Positions 23,467 through 31,382 of a DNA stretch of 64,000 nt are shown in pieces. Source of the stretch: Kutzneria kofuensis (GTDB lineage Bacteria; Actinomycetota; Actinomycetes; Mycobacteriales; Pseudonocardiaceae); the NCBI RefSeq assembly GCF_014203355.1, contig NZ_JACHIR010000001.1:4776038-4840037 (forward strand), read 5' to 3'. Position 1 is the first letter of the stretch. Each line of letters begins with the position of its first letter. The notes under the pieces were generated by a model, which saw only the letters and a list, made by a program, of their open reading frames with translations, searched no databases and had not been told where the DNA came from. Both the position numbers and the translations under genes were made by a program.

Positions 23467-26336
23467 TGGCCAAAGCACACAAGCACTCCCATCACGAGAG
23501 CTCGTCGCCGACCCATCACAAGGACGACAACGACGGCGGCACCACCAGCACCACCAAGCGCAAGAAGGACGACGACGACCAGAACACCGGCAGCACGCAT
23601 CCCAAGGATGACGGCGACGGGAAGAAGGACGACGACGGCGACGGGAAGAAGGACGACCGCCGCCGCAACGGTCGCGACGGGCAGGACGGCCAGGACGGTG
23701 AGGACGGCCAGGACGGCCGGGGTGGTCGCGGCGGCAACGGGGGCGACGGCGGCGATGGGGGAGACGGCGGCGACGGAGGAGATGGCGGTGACGGAGGCGA
23801 CGGTGGGGACGGCGGCTCCGGCGAGACCAGCGACGGCAGCGGTGGGGACCCGGGCGGCGACGGCGGCGACCTGAGCGGCCGCTCCGACGACGTCTGCGAC
23901 GACCACGCCGACAAGCGGGACGGCTTCAAGCCGTACATCGACCTCTACAACCTCTACACCGGCAAGAACCTCAGCTTCGACAACGACATCGTCAAGCCGT
24001 TCGACCAGCCCCGCGGCATCGACTACGGCAAGCTGGCGCAGGCCGCGGACGACCTCGCGCAGGTCGCCTCCGACTTCGCCGACACCCGCGACGAGATGAA
24101 CGGCAAGGTCAGCGGGGTCGTCGGCAGCTCGTGGCAGGGCGACGCGGCCAACGCGTTCGGCTCCTACATCCAGCAGTTCGGCAGCAAGGCGCAGACGATC
24201 GACAGCGACCTGGACAAGCTGAGCCAGGCCATCACGTCGAGCACCGCGGCGGCCCAGAAGATCGTCGACGCCTACGGTCAGACGCTGGACCAGATCGACT
24301 TCGGCAAGATCCAGTTCGACATCGTCACGATCGCCGAGCTGATCGCCATCTACAAGCTCGAAACGGGTCTGGACGACCTGGTCAACAAGCTCAAGGACGG
24401 TCTGGCCGACATGATCGGCTTCGACTTCCCGGGCGGCTCGCTGATGGACGCCGCGATGTACGTGTGCTCCACCATCGCCGAGGCCGTGCTGTGGTGCCTG
24501 GGCTGGGCCGAGGACCAGTTCCTGAAGTTCATCGCCGGCCTGGTGCAGAAGGTGCTCGACGCCGGCTTCAAGGACCCGTTCGAGCAGAACCTGCAGCTGC
24601 TGCAGCAGGGCTCGAAGACCGCGGACAGCGGCATCAAGCAGGCCTTCCAGAACCTGATCTCGACCGCCGAGTCGATCAACCAGAGTCCGTTCTCCGGGCT
24701 GTCCCAGGTGCCGGAGGGCAAGCCGGAGCAGAAGACCGGCGGCAACGGCAAGACCGGCGGGAACGGCAAGGGCACCGGCGGCGGCACGGGTGGCGGAACC
24801 GGTGGTGGCACGGGCGGCGGCACCGGTGGCGGAACGGGCGGCGGCACGGGTGGCGGTGGCGGCATGCCGACCCAGCCCCCGCCCCAGACCCCTCCGCAGC
24901 CGAGCGTTCCTCAGGTGCCGCACCCGACCGCACCGCAGTCCGCCGAGTCGGTGAAGATCCAGGACGGCGCCAACACGATCGAGGTGGACAGCCCGGACGG
25001 GCAGGGCCACGTCAAGATCAAGGTGGACGACGGCGACGGCAAGCCGCCGAAGACCTACGACGTCGACTTCAGCAAGGTCGCCAACAACCCGGCCGTGGCC
25101 GGCCTCGCCGGTCAGCACGGCCAGACCGGCGTCCCCGGGCAGACCGGCGGGCAGGGCGGCGTGCCCGGCCAGCCGGGACAGGGCGGGGTGCCGGGCCAGA
25201 CCGGCGTTGGCCAGATGCCCGGCCAGCCCGGCGGCGGCGTTCCCGGTCAGCCCGGCCAGCCGGGCGCCAACCCGGACGGCTCCATCCCGACGCCGGCCGG
25301 CCCGGACGGCAAGGCCGTCATCCACGACGGCGACCTGACGATCACCGCGCAGCAGGGCAAGGTTCCCGGCGAGGTGCAGGTTTCCATCGACGACGGCAGC
25401 GGCAAGCCGCCGCACACGTACACCATCGACTACAACGACGCCGCCGGTCCGACGGCGTCGCCGGCCGGCACGCACCCCGCCGGCGCGGAGCCGGGCCAGC
25501 CCGGGGTCGGCTCGGAGTTCGGCGGCTCCGGCCACGCCGGCGTCGGCACGCAGCCGACCCCGGGCCAGCCCATCGGGACCGCCACCGGCGCGCACGCGAT
25601 CGACGAGCCGCTGGCGGCCGACACCGGCCAGCCGCTCGCCCACGACGCGAGCCCGCTGGGTGGCGACACCACCGGCACCGAGACCTCGGGCTGGACGATG
25701 CCGGGCGAGACCCCGGTGTCCACCGGCCCGGCGCACGCCCTGCCGGACGACGTGCCGCCGCCGATGCCGGAGCCGGCGGCGTGGACCGCGCCGGCCGCGG
25801 CCGACCCGGGCTTCGACTTCGCCCCGTCCGGCCAGCACGACCAGGGCAGCTTCTCCGGAAGCCTGTTCGACGCCCCGGCGGCCACCACCGTCGCCGCCGC
25901 GTCGTTCACGTCCGGTGCGTCCGTCGACACCGGCGGCACGTCGGCGTGGACCCTGGGCGGCGACACCGGCCACGGCATGGTCGGCGACCAGGGCGGCATG
26001 CACCACAGCAGCGCCTGGGACACCGCGCACAGCGCCGCGGCCCCGGGTATGGGCGGGCAGACCCCGACCGACCAGGCCAGCGCGCCCGGCGAGGCGGGCC
26101 TGGCCCAGGTCGGCGGCGCGCACGCGGGTGCGTCAGCGCAGGGCGGCTCGCCGATGGGCGGCATGCCGATGATGGGCGCCATGGGTGGCGGCGGTCACGC
26201 CGGCGCCGAGGACCAGGAGCGCAGCACCAACGCGTCGTGGCGGACGCCCAGCGCCGTCTTCGACGACGCCGGCGCGGCCTCGGTGGGCCGGATGAACGGT
26301 GTGCTCGGTGAGGACGAGGGGAGCCAGCGCCAGTGA
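23466..26336 (+). CDS. Large multidomain WXG100 protein with collagen-like segments
   Basis: 956 aa. In order: a His/Asp/Lys-rich disordered head (1-65); a collagen-like Gly-X-X run rich in GGD (about 67-138); a helical domain with the WXG turn GSSWQGDAANAF (about 219-230) and a further helical region with one hydrophobic stretch (AMYVCSTIAEAVLWCLGW); seven Thr-Gly-Gly-Gly repeats (437-464); two similar roughly 43-residue units (about 495-538 and 616-658, each with DDGxGKPPxTYxxDy); between them a Gly-X-Y stretch (QTGVPGQTGGQGGVPGQPG); a low-complexity region; and a Met/Gly/EDQE tail. No signal peptide. Probably an exported T7SS substrate with a surface or structural role; no enzymatic motif seen. 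Confidence 0.75.
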   Translation: MAKAHKHSHHESSSPTHHKDDNDGGTTSTTKRKKDDDDQNTGSTHPKDDGDGKKDDDGDGKKDDRRRNGRDGQDGQDGEDGQDGRGGRGGNGGDGGDGGDGGDGGDGGDGGDGGDGGSGETSDGSGGDPGGDGGDLSGRSDDVCDDHADKRDGFKPYIDLYNLYTGKNLSFDNDIVKPFDQPRGIDYGKLAQAADDLAQVASDFADTRDEMNGKVSGVVGSSWQGDAANAFGSYIQQFGSKAQTIDSDLDKLSQAITSSTAAAQKIVDAYGQTLDQIDFGKIQFDIVTIAELIAIYKLETGLDDLVNKLKDGLADMIGFDFPGGSLMDAAMYVCSTIAEAVLWCLGWAEDQFLKFIAGLVQKVLDAGFKDPFEQNLQLLQQGSKTADSGIKQAFQNLISTAESINQSPFSGLSQVPEGKPEQKTGGNGKTGGNGKGTGGGTGGGTGGGTGGGTGGGTGGGTGGGGGMPTQPPPQTPPQPSVPQVPHPTAPQSAESVKIQDGANTIEVDSPDGQGHVKIKVDDGDGKPPKTYDVDFSKVANNPAVAGLAGQHGQTGVPGQTGGQGGVPGQPGQGGVPGQTGVGQMPGQPGGGVPGQPGQPGANPDGSIPTPAGPDGKAVIHDGDLTITAQQGKVPGEVQVSIDDGSGKPPHTYTIDYNDAAGPTASPAGTHPAGAEPGQPGVGSEFGGSGHAGVGTQPTPGQPIGTATGAHAIDEPLAADTGQPLAHDASPLGGDTTGTETSGWTMPGETPVSTGPAHALPDDVPPPMPEPAAWTAPAAADPGFDFAPSGQHDQGSFSGSLFDAPAATTVAAASFTSGASVDTGGTSAWTLGGDTGHGMVGDQGGMHHSSAWDTAHSAAAPGMGGQTPTDQASAPGEAGLAQVGGAHAGASAQGGSPMGGMPMMGAMGGGGHAGAEDQERSTNASWRTPSAVFDDAGAASVGRMNGVLGEDEGSQRQ
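24774..24857 (+). repeat. 12-base tandem repeat coding (TGGG)7
   Basis: Seven consecutive units of ACS-GGN-GGN-GGN inside the 956-aa gene. Third bases differ between units, so the protein repeat is better conserved than the DNA repeat. Confidence 0.85.
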
Positions 26337-26722
26337 GCTATCAGGCGGCCGTCGCCGCGGATACCGCGGTCGCGGAGATGCGGCGGCTCCAGGACGACGT
26401 CCAGCGGCAGCGCGCGGCGACCGAGAAGAAGTTCGCGGACGCCGTCAAGGAGAACAAGGAGGCCACGCAGAAGGCGTTGGCCGAGGCGAAGGCGAAGCGG
26501 GACGCCGCCGAGAGCGGGCGGCCCGTCGCGCGGCCGGTGCAGGAGGTCCGGGAGGAGAAGTACACGTTCTTCGACAGCGAGGACGAGTACAACCCGCCCG
26601 CCGCCCCGTCGTTCCAGATGCCGGAGGTCACCCCGCCGCCGCGTCCCACGCCGCGGCGTGCGGCGCGTCCCGTCTACGACGACGATGACGACGACTATTC
26701 GAACCAGAGCTGGATGCAGTGA
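26333..26722 (+). CDS. Small acidic-tailed protein of the second T7SS substrate operon
   Basis: 129 aa, GTG start overlapping the 956-aa gene stop (GTGA). Residues 1-60 form a charged coiled-coil-like helix (EMRRLQDDVQRQRAATEKKF...); then EEKYTFFDSEDEYNPP, a proline-rich stretch and the acidic tag DDDDDDYSNQSWMQ. The tag matches that of the 127-aa protein at 19005. Function unknown; a cytosolic partner or chaperone of the linked substrates is a reasonable inference. Stop codon is back-to-back with the convergent hydrolase stop (TGATCA). Confidence 0.7.
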   Translation: MSYQAAVAADTAVAEMRRLQDDVQRQRAATEKKFADAVKENKEATQKALAEAKAKRDAAESGRPVARPVQEVREEKYTFFDSEDEYNPPAAPSFQMPEVTPPPRPTPRRAARPVYDDDDDDYSNQSWMQ

Positions 26723-27562
26723 TCAGCCCGCCGTGCGGGCCGTCGCCGGACGGCCCGCACGCTGGTAAGTGACGGGTGCTCGCTTCACGTCTCCGTACAA
26801 CAGCGAGTCGTACGTGTGGTCGCCGTTCAACTGCCGCAACAAGAACGCGGTGATCACCGCCTTGGCGACGGTCTGTGTCCTGGCCTCGCCTCGGCCGCTG
26901 AGCAGCAGTTCGCTCCAGTGCCGGCCCTCGGCGAAGCCGAGGTGGTTGGCACCGGCGATGGTGCGCATCTGCACCGGCCCGCCCCAGCTCTGGGCGATCG
27001 CCTCGGCGTGCCCGACCGGCGGCGAGACCAGGTCCTCCTCGGCGGCCAGGTGCACGGCCGGCATCGGGCACAGGCGGGCCGCGTCCACCGCGGACGGCCG
27101 CGTTTCCGAGGCGGCGACGGTGAAAACGCCGCGGACCCGCTCGTCCTCGGCCGCCGCGAGCACCGCCGCGCCGGCGCCGGCTCCGTGCCCGCCGACGGCG
27201 AGCTTGCCCTTGTCCACGCCGACGACGCCGTCGCCCAGCCGTACCCCGGCCACCACGTCCAGTGCGGTGCGCAGGTCGGCGGCGAACAGTCGGGCCGACG
27301 CCAGCGGGCCGCGATGGGTGGCCGGCGCCGCGACGACAACGCCCCACGACGCCAGGTGCCGGAACAGGCCGAGGTAGCGCCGCGGCGGCTGCAGCCAGCC
27401 GTGCCCGAAGGCGACCGCCGGCAGGCCGTGGCCGGCGTGCGGGGTGAACAGCGTGCCGGGCAGCCCGACCAGGGCCAGGTCGCCGCGCCGCACGCCGTGC
27501 GGACCGGGCCGGCTGAGCTCGGTGAGCGCCTGCTTCGCGGTCAACGGCTTGCGTCGCGCCAT
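26723..27562 (-). CDS. Alpha/beta hydrolase-fold protein lacking the usual nucleophile serine
   Basis: 279 aa. The layout matches dienelactone hydrolase/chlorophyllase-type alpha/beta hydrolases: FGHGWLQPPRRY (oxyanion HG), a nucleophile-elbow region VGGHGAGAGAAVL, PAVHLAAEEDLVSPP (acid) and GANHLGF (His). The elbow reads G-H-G-A-G, where active enzymes have G-H-S-x-G, so the nucleophile Ser is replaced by Gly and hydrolytic activity is doubtful. The ATG at 27562 starts the conserved part. Convergent with the T7SS operon; divergent from glmS. Confidence 0.75.
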   Translation of the reverse strand: MARRKPLTAKQALTELSRPGPHGVRRGDLALVGLPGTLFTPHAGHGLPAVAFGHGWLQPPRRYLGLFRHLASWGVVVAAPATHRGPLASARLFAADLRTALDVVAGVRLGDGVVGVDKGKLAVGGHGAGAGAAVLAAAEDERVRGVFTVAASETRPSAVDAARLCPMPAVHLAAEEDLVSPPVGHAEAIAQSWGGPVQMRTIAGANHLGFAEGRHWSELLLSGRGEARTQTVAKAVITAFLLRQLNGDHTYDSLLYGDVKRAPVTYQRAGRPATARTAG

Positions 27563-27636
27563 ACCCGGACCGTACCGCGTCTTTGGCGCGCGTTCCGCGC
27601 GCGGCTCGGCCGCCCACGAGGCCGGTGCCTTCCCTT

Positions 27637-27677
27637 GCCGGTTTTCGATCGATGGAAAGACTCGATCGAAAACCGGC
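27637..27677. repeat. Perfect 16-bp inverted repeat upstream of glmS
   Basis: Arms GCCGGTTTTCGATCGA (27637-27652) and its exact complement (27662-27677) around the 9-base loop TGGAAAGAC. A second pair, GCCGGTGCCT (27621-27630) and AGGCACCGGC (27686-27695), flanks it, with short GAGGCC/GGCCTC ends outside. It lies between divergent genes, so an ordinary terminator role is unlikely; an operator, leader structure or relic repeat are alternatives. Confidence 0.8.
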
Positions 27678-27720
27678 TGCGGTCCAGGCACCGGCGGCGG
27701 CCTCGCATCTATTGATCGGC

Positions 27721-27814
27721 AGTGGTCTACACCAAATCAATTCCGATCATGCCCCTGACCAGGTGTGACGGGAACCAACCCGGCTGGTCGCAACCGGATG
27801 GTGGTCTAGCTACC
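27721..27814 (+). promoter_or_regulatory. DasR/GntR-type operator candidates before glmS
   Basis: AGTGGTCTACACCAAA (27721-27736) matches 13 of 16 positions of the DasR-responsive element AGTGGTCTAGACCACT. A second partial copy, GGTGGTCTAGCTACC, begins at 27800. TACCCT at 27811 may be the -10 box, just before the GTG at 27825. Control of a glucosamine gene by a GlcNAc-sensing GntR regulator would make sense. Confidence 0.5.
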
Positions 27815-27824
27815 CTGTACCGTC

Positions 27825-29672
27825 GTGTGCGGAATCGTGGGTTACACCGGTCATCGCCCGGCGCTGGACGTGGTCCTGGACGGATTGCGCCGGTTGGAGT
27901 ACCGGGGATACGACTCGGCGGGCGTCGCCGTTCTCGACGGCGACGGCGGCCTGGCCGTCGAGCGCAAGGCGGGCCGGCTGGCCAACCTGGAGGCGCGGCT
28001 CGACGAGGTCGGCAGGGACACCCTGACCGGCGGCACCGGAATGGGCCACACGCGGTGGGCGACGCACGGCGCGCCGATCGACCGCAACTCGCACCCGCAC
28101 CGGGACACCAGCGGCCGGATCGCCGTGGTGCACAACGGGATCATCGAGAACTTCGCGCAGCTGCGGGCCGAACTGGAGGCCGACGGCGTCGAGCTGGCCA
28201 GCGACACCGACAGCGAGACCGCGGCCCACCTGATCGCCCGGATCTACGACGGCGACCTCGCCGCGGCCGTGCGGACCGTGTGCCGGCGCCTGGAGGGCGC
28301 GTTCACGCTGGTCGTCACGCACGCCGACGAGCCGGACAAGGTCGTCGCCGCCCGGCGGTCCTCGCCGCTGGTGGTCGGCGTCGGCGAGGGCGAGACGTTC
28401 CTCGCCTCCGACGTCGCCGCGTTCATCGAGCACACGCGCAACGCCGTCGAGCTGGGCCAGGACCAGGTCGTCGTGATCACCAAGGACGGCTACGACGTAA
28501 CCGACTTCCACGGGGAGCCGGTGCAGGCCAAGCCGTTCCAGGTGAACTGGGACCTGTCCGCCGCCGAGAAGGGCGGCCACGACTACTTCATGCTCAAGGA
28601 GATCGAGGAGCAGCCGGAGGCGCTGGCCAACACCCTGCGCGGGCACTTCACCGACGGCCGCATCGTGCTCGATGAGCAGCGGCTGGCCGACCAGGACCTG
28701 CGCGACGTGGACAAGGTCTTCGTCGTCGCCTGCGGCACCGCGTACCACTCCGGGCTGGTCGCCAAGTACGCCATCGAGCACTGGACCCGGCTGCCCGTGG
28801 AGTGCGAGCTGGCCAGCGAGTTCCGCTACCGCGATCCGGTGCTGGACCGGGACACGCTGGTGGTGGCGATCTCGCAGTCCGGCGAGACCGCCGACACCCT
28901 GGAGGCCGTGCGGCACGCCCGTGAGCAGAAGGCCCGCGTGCTGGCCATCTGCAACACCAACGGCGCCCAGATCCCGCGTGAGTCCGATGCCGTGCTCTAC
29001 ACGCACGCCGGCCCGGAGATCGGCGTCGCCGCCACGAAGACGTTCCTCGCCCAGATCGCCGCCAACTACCTCGTCGGCCTCGCGCTGGCGCAGGCCCGTG
29101 GCACCAAGTACCCGGACGAGGTGGCGCGCGAGTTCCGCGAGCTGGAGGCCATGCCCGCCGCCGTGCAGCACGCGCTGGGCACCGTCGACCAGGTCCGGGC
29201 GCTCGGCCGTGAGCTGTCCGACTCCAAGGCGGTGCTGTTCCTCGGCCGGCACGTCGGCTTCCCCGTCGCCCTCGAAGGCGCGCTGAAGCTGAAGGAGCTG
29301 GCGTACATGCACGCCGAGGGCTTCGCCGCTGGCGAGCTCAAGCACGGGCCGATCGCGCTGATCGAGGACCAGCTGCCGGTGGTCGTGGTGATGCCGTCGC
29401 CGAAGGGCCGTGCCGTGCTGCACAGCAAGCTGTTGTCCAACATCAGCGAGATCCAGGCCCGCGGCGCGCGCACCATCGTGATCGCCGAGGAGGGCGACGA
29501 CACGGTGAAGCCGTTCGCGGACCACCTGATCGAGGTACCGGCCGTGCCGACCCTGTTGCAGCCCTTGGTGTCCAGCGTGCCGCTGCAGGTGCTGGCCGCC
29601 GAGATCGCGCGGAGTCGCGGGTACGACGTGGACAAGCCGCGTAACCTCGCGAAGTCCGTGACCGTCGAGTGA
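27825..29672 (+). CDS. glmS: Glutamine--fructose-6-phosphate aminotransferase (isomerizing)
   Basis: 615 aa. Makes glucosamine-6-P from fructose-6-P and glutamine, the first step to UDP-GlcNAc. The N-terminal class II glutaminase domain begins MCGIVGYTG with nucleophile Cys2 after fMet removal, GHTRWATHG and HNGIIENF. Two SIS isomerase domains follow (VACGTAYHSG, SQSGETADT, HVGFPVALEGALKLKE, and the C-terminal DKPRNLAKSVTVE). GTG start is fixed by the required Cys2. No glmS-ribozyme-like element was recognised upstream. Confidence 0.98.
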   Translation: MCGIVGYTGHRPALDVVLDGLRRLEYRGYDSAGVAVLDGDGGLAVERKAGRLANLEARLDEVGRDTLTGGTGMGHTRWATHGAPIDRNSHPHRDTSGRIAVVHNGIIENFAQLRAELEADGVELASDTDSETAAHLIARIYDGDLAAAVRTVCRRLEGAFTLVVTHADEPDKVVAARRSSPLVVGVGEGETFLASDVAAFIEHTRNAVELGQDQVVVITKDGYDVTDFHGEPVQAKPFQVNWDLSAAEKGGHDYFMLKEIEEQPEALANTLRGHFTDGRIVLDEQRLADQDLRDVDKVFVVACGTAYHSGLVAKYAIEHWTRLPVECELASEFRYRDPVLDRDTLVVAISQSGETADTLEAVRHAREQKARVLAICNTNGAQIPRESDAVLYTHAGPEIGVAATKTFLAQIAANYLVGLALAQARGTKYPDEVAREFRELEAMPAAVQHALGTVDQVRALGRELSDSKAVLFLGRHVGFPVALEGALKLKELAYMHAEGFAAGELKHGPIALIEDQLPVVVVMPSPKGRAVLHSKLLSNISEIQARGARTIVIAEEGDDTVKPFADHLIEVPAVPTLLQPLVSSVPLQVLAAEIARSRGYDVDKPRNLAKSVTVE

Positions 29673-29684
29673 TCGAGGCTGTTG

Positions 29685-31109
29685 ATGCGGGGCGTGTGGA
29701 CTGCCGACCAGGTTCGGGCGGCTGAGCAGCGGGTCTTCACCAGGGTGCCGGAAAGCCGGCTGATGCGGATCGCCGCGTACGCCGTGGCGAACGAGGTGCT
29801 CGCGCTGCTGGCCGCGCGGACCGGCGGCACCTCCGGGCGTCGCGTCGGGCTGCTCGTCGGTGCCGGCAACAACGGCGGCGATGCCCTGTGGGCCGGCGCT
29901 TTCCTCCGCCGGCGCGGGGTTTCCGTGACGGCGGTCCTGCTGGCGCCGGAGCGTGCGCACGCCGCCGGGCTGGCCGCGTTCCGCCGGGCCGGCGGTCGCG
30001 TCGGCGACTCCGTGGCCGGCGCCGACGTCGTCGTCGACGGCATCGTCGGCTTGTCCGCCAAGGGATCCCTGCGCCCCGACGCGGCCGCTCTGGTCGAGTC
30101 CGTGACGGCTCCGATCGTCGCCGTCGACCTGCCCAGCGGCGTCGACCCCGACACCGGCGCCGTCGACGGGCCGCACGTCGAGGCCGCCGTCACCGTGACG
30201 TTCGGCGGTCGAAAGCCTTGCCACGTCGTCGGTCCCGGTGCGGTGGCTTGCGGCCGGGTCCGGGTCGTCGACATCGGCATCGGCGACGACCTCGACGAGC
30301 CGTACGCCGTGCTGCTCGACGCCGAGGACGTCGCCGACGCGTGGCCCATCCCCGGGCCTTCCGACGACAAGTACACGCAGGGCGTCACCGGCATCGCCGC
30401 CGGCTCCGCCACCTACCCCGGTGCGGCCGTCCTCGCCACCGGCGCCGCCGTGCTCGCCACGTCCGGCATGGTCCGCTACGCCGGCACCGCCGCCGATGTC
30501 GTGCGGTCGCGGTGGCCCGAGGTCGTCGCCACCGGCCATGTCGGCGATTCCGGGCGGGTGCAGGCATGGGTCGTCGGTCCCGGGCTCGGCACCGGCCAGG
30601 CCGGGCGGCAGGTCCTCGCCGACGTCCTCGCCGCCGACGTCCCCGTGTGCGCCGACGCCGACGCCATCACCCTGCTCGCCGGCGACCCCACCCTCTGGGA
30701 CGCCCGCGACCCCGACACCGCCGTCGTTCTCACCCCTCACGACCGTGAGTTCGCCCGCCTCGCCGGCGATGTCGGCCCCGACCGCATCGCCGCCGCCCGC
30801 CGCGCCGCCGCCCGGTTCAGCGCTATCGTGCTGCTCAAGGGCCACTCCACCGTCGTCGCCGCCCCCGACGGCCGGGTCCTCGTCAACCAGTCGCGGTCCT
30901 CGTGGCCCGCCACCGCCGGCTCCGGCGACGTTCTCTCCGGCCTCATCGGCTCCCTGCTCGCCGCCGGCCTCGATCCCTGGCTCGCCGCCGGCTGCGCCGC
31001 CTACGCGCACGAACTCGCCGCCGACCTCGCCGCCGACGGCGCCCCCGCCCCCGCCTCGTACCTCCAGGCCGCCATCCCCGACGCCATCCGCCACATTCGC
31101 AGCCTCTGA
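29685..31109 (+). CDS. nnrDE: Bifunctional NAD(P)H-hydrate epimerase / ADP-dependent dehydratase
   Basis: About 474 aa repair enzyme for hydrated NADH/NADPH. The N-terminal YjeF/NnrE epimerase domain (about 1-205) has VGAGNNGGDALWAG and DLPSGVDPDTG; the C-terminal NnrD dehydratase domain has KYTQGVTGIAAGSATYPGA, GPGLGTG, LTPHDREFARL and the nucleotide motif TAGSGDVLSG. ATG at 29685 has GAGG 6 bases upstream; the TTG one codon earlier is less likely. It follows glmS by 12 bases, as in other actinobacteria. Confidence 0.95.
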   Translation: MRGVWTADQVRAAEQRVFTRVPESRLMRIAAYAVANEVLALLAARTGGTSGRRVGLLVGAGNNGGDALWAGAFLRRRGVSVTAVLLAPERAHAAGLAAFRRAGGRVGDSVAGADVVVDGIVGLSAKGSLRPDAAALVESVTAPIVAVDLPSGVDPDTGAVDGPHVEAAVTVTFGGRKPCHVVGPGAVACGRVRVVDIGIGDDLDEPYAVLLDAEDVADAWPIPGPSDDKYTQGVTGIAAGSATYPGAAVLATGAAVLATSGMVRYAGTAADVVRSRWPEVVATGHVGDSGRVQAWVVGPGLGTGQAGRQVLADVLAADVPVCADADAITLLAGDPTLWDARDPDTAVVLTPHDREFARLAGDVGPDRIAAARRAAARFSAIVLLKGHSTVVAAPDGRVLVNQSRSSWPATAGSGDVLSGLIGSLLAAGLDPWLAAGCAAYAHELAADLAADGAPAPASYLQAAIPDAIRHIRSL

Positions 31110-31115
31110 CCTGCG

Positions 31116-31150
31116 CGGTATATACGCGAGTATGGTAGGTGTATATACCG
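31116..31150. promoter_or_regulatory. Palindromic operator/promoter of vapBC
   Basis: CGGTATATAC (31116-31125) and GTATATACCG (31141-31150) form a perfect 10-base inverted repeat with a TATGGT hexamer between (31131-31136). AT-rich palindromes like this are typical VapB-VapC autoregulatory sites. AGGAGG follows near 31164, before vapB. Confidence 0.7.
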
Positions 31151-31175
31151 TCCGCGCACGCCTAGGAGGCTCGTC

Positions 31176-31382
31176 ATGACGCGCACCCTGATCGACATCG
31201 ACGACGCCTTACTGCTGCAGGCCCAGCAGGTGCTCGGCACGGCCACGAAGAAGGACACGGTCAACACCGCCTTGGCCGAGGTCGTCGCGCTTCAGGCTCG
31301 CCGGAACTTCCTCGCCGCCGCACGCGGCGGGGCCTTCGCGGATCTTGCCGATCCAGAGGTACGAGGTGAGGCGTGGCGGTAG
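31176..31382 (+). CDS. vapB: VapB-type antitoxin
   Basis: 68 aa. It begins MTRTLIDIDDALLLQAQQ, the ribbon-helix-helix start of the VapB family (PF09957-like), followed by TKKDTVNTALAEV, and a C-terminal tail (NFLAAARGGAF...) that would insert into the toxin. It overlaps vapC by 10 bases. Neutralises the adjacent PIN-domain RNase and probably represses the operon through the palindrome upstream. Confidence 0.88.
   Translation: MTRTLIDIDDALLLQAQQVLGTATKKDTVNTALAEVVALQARRNFLAAARGGAFADLADPEVRGEAWR

Noticed and set aside
23740-23830. CRISPR-like or satellite repeat (GGCGACGGxGG units)
   Set aside because: Units are in frame, vary at third positions and encode a Gly/Asp collagen-like segment; there are no spacers.
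24774-24857. Phase-variable tandem repeat
   Set aside because: The unit is 12 bases, a multiple of three, so copy change would not shift the frame; only protein length would vary.
27618-27824. Possible glmS ribozyme or riboswitch upstream of glmS
   Set aside because: The glmS ribozyme is known from Firmicutes and its conserved core was not recognised; the palindrome here is a simple stem.
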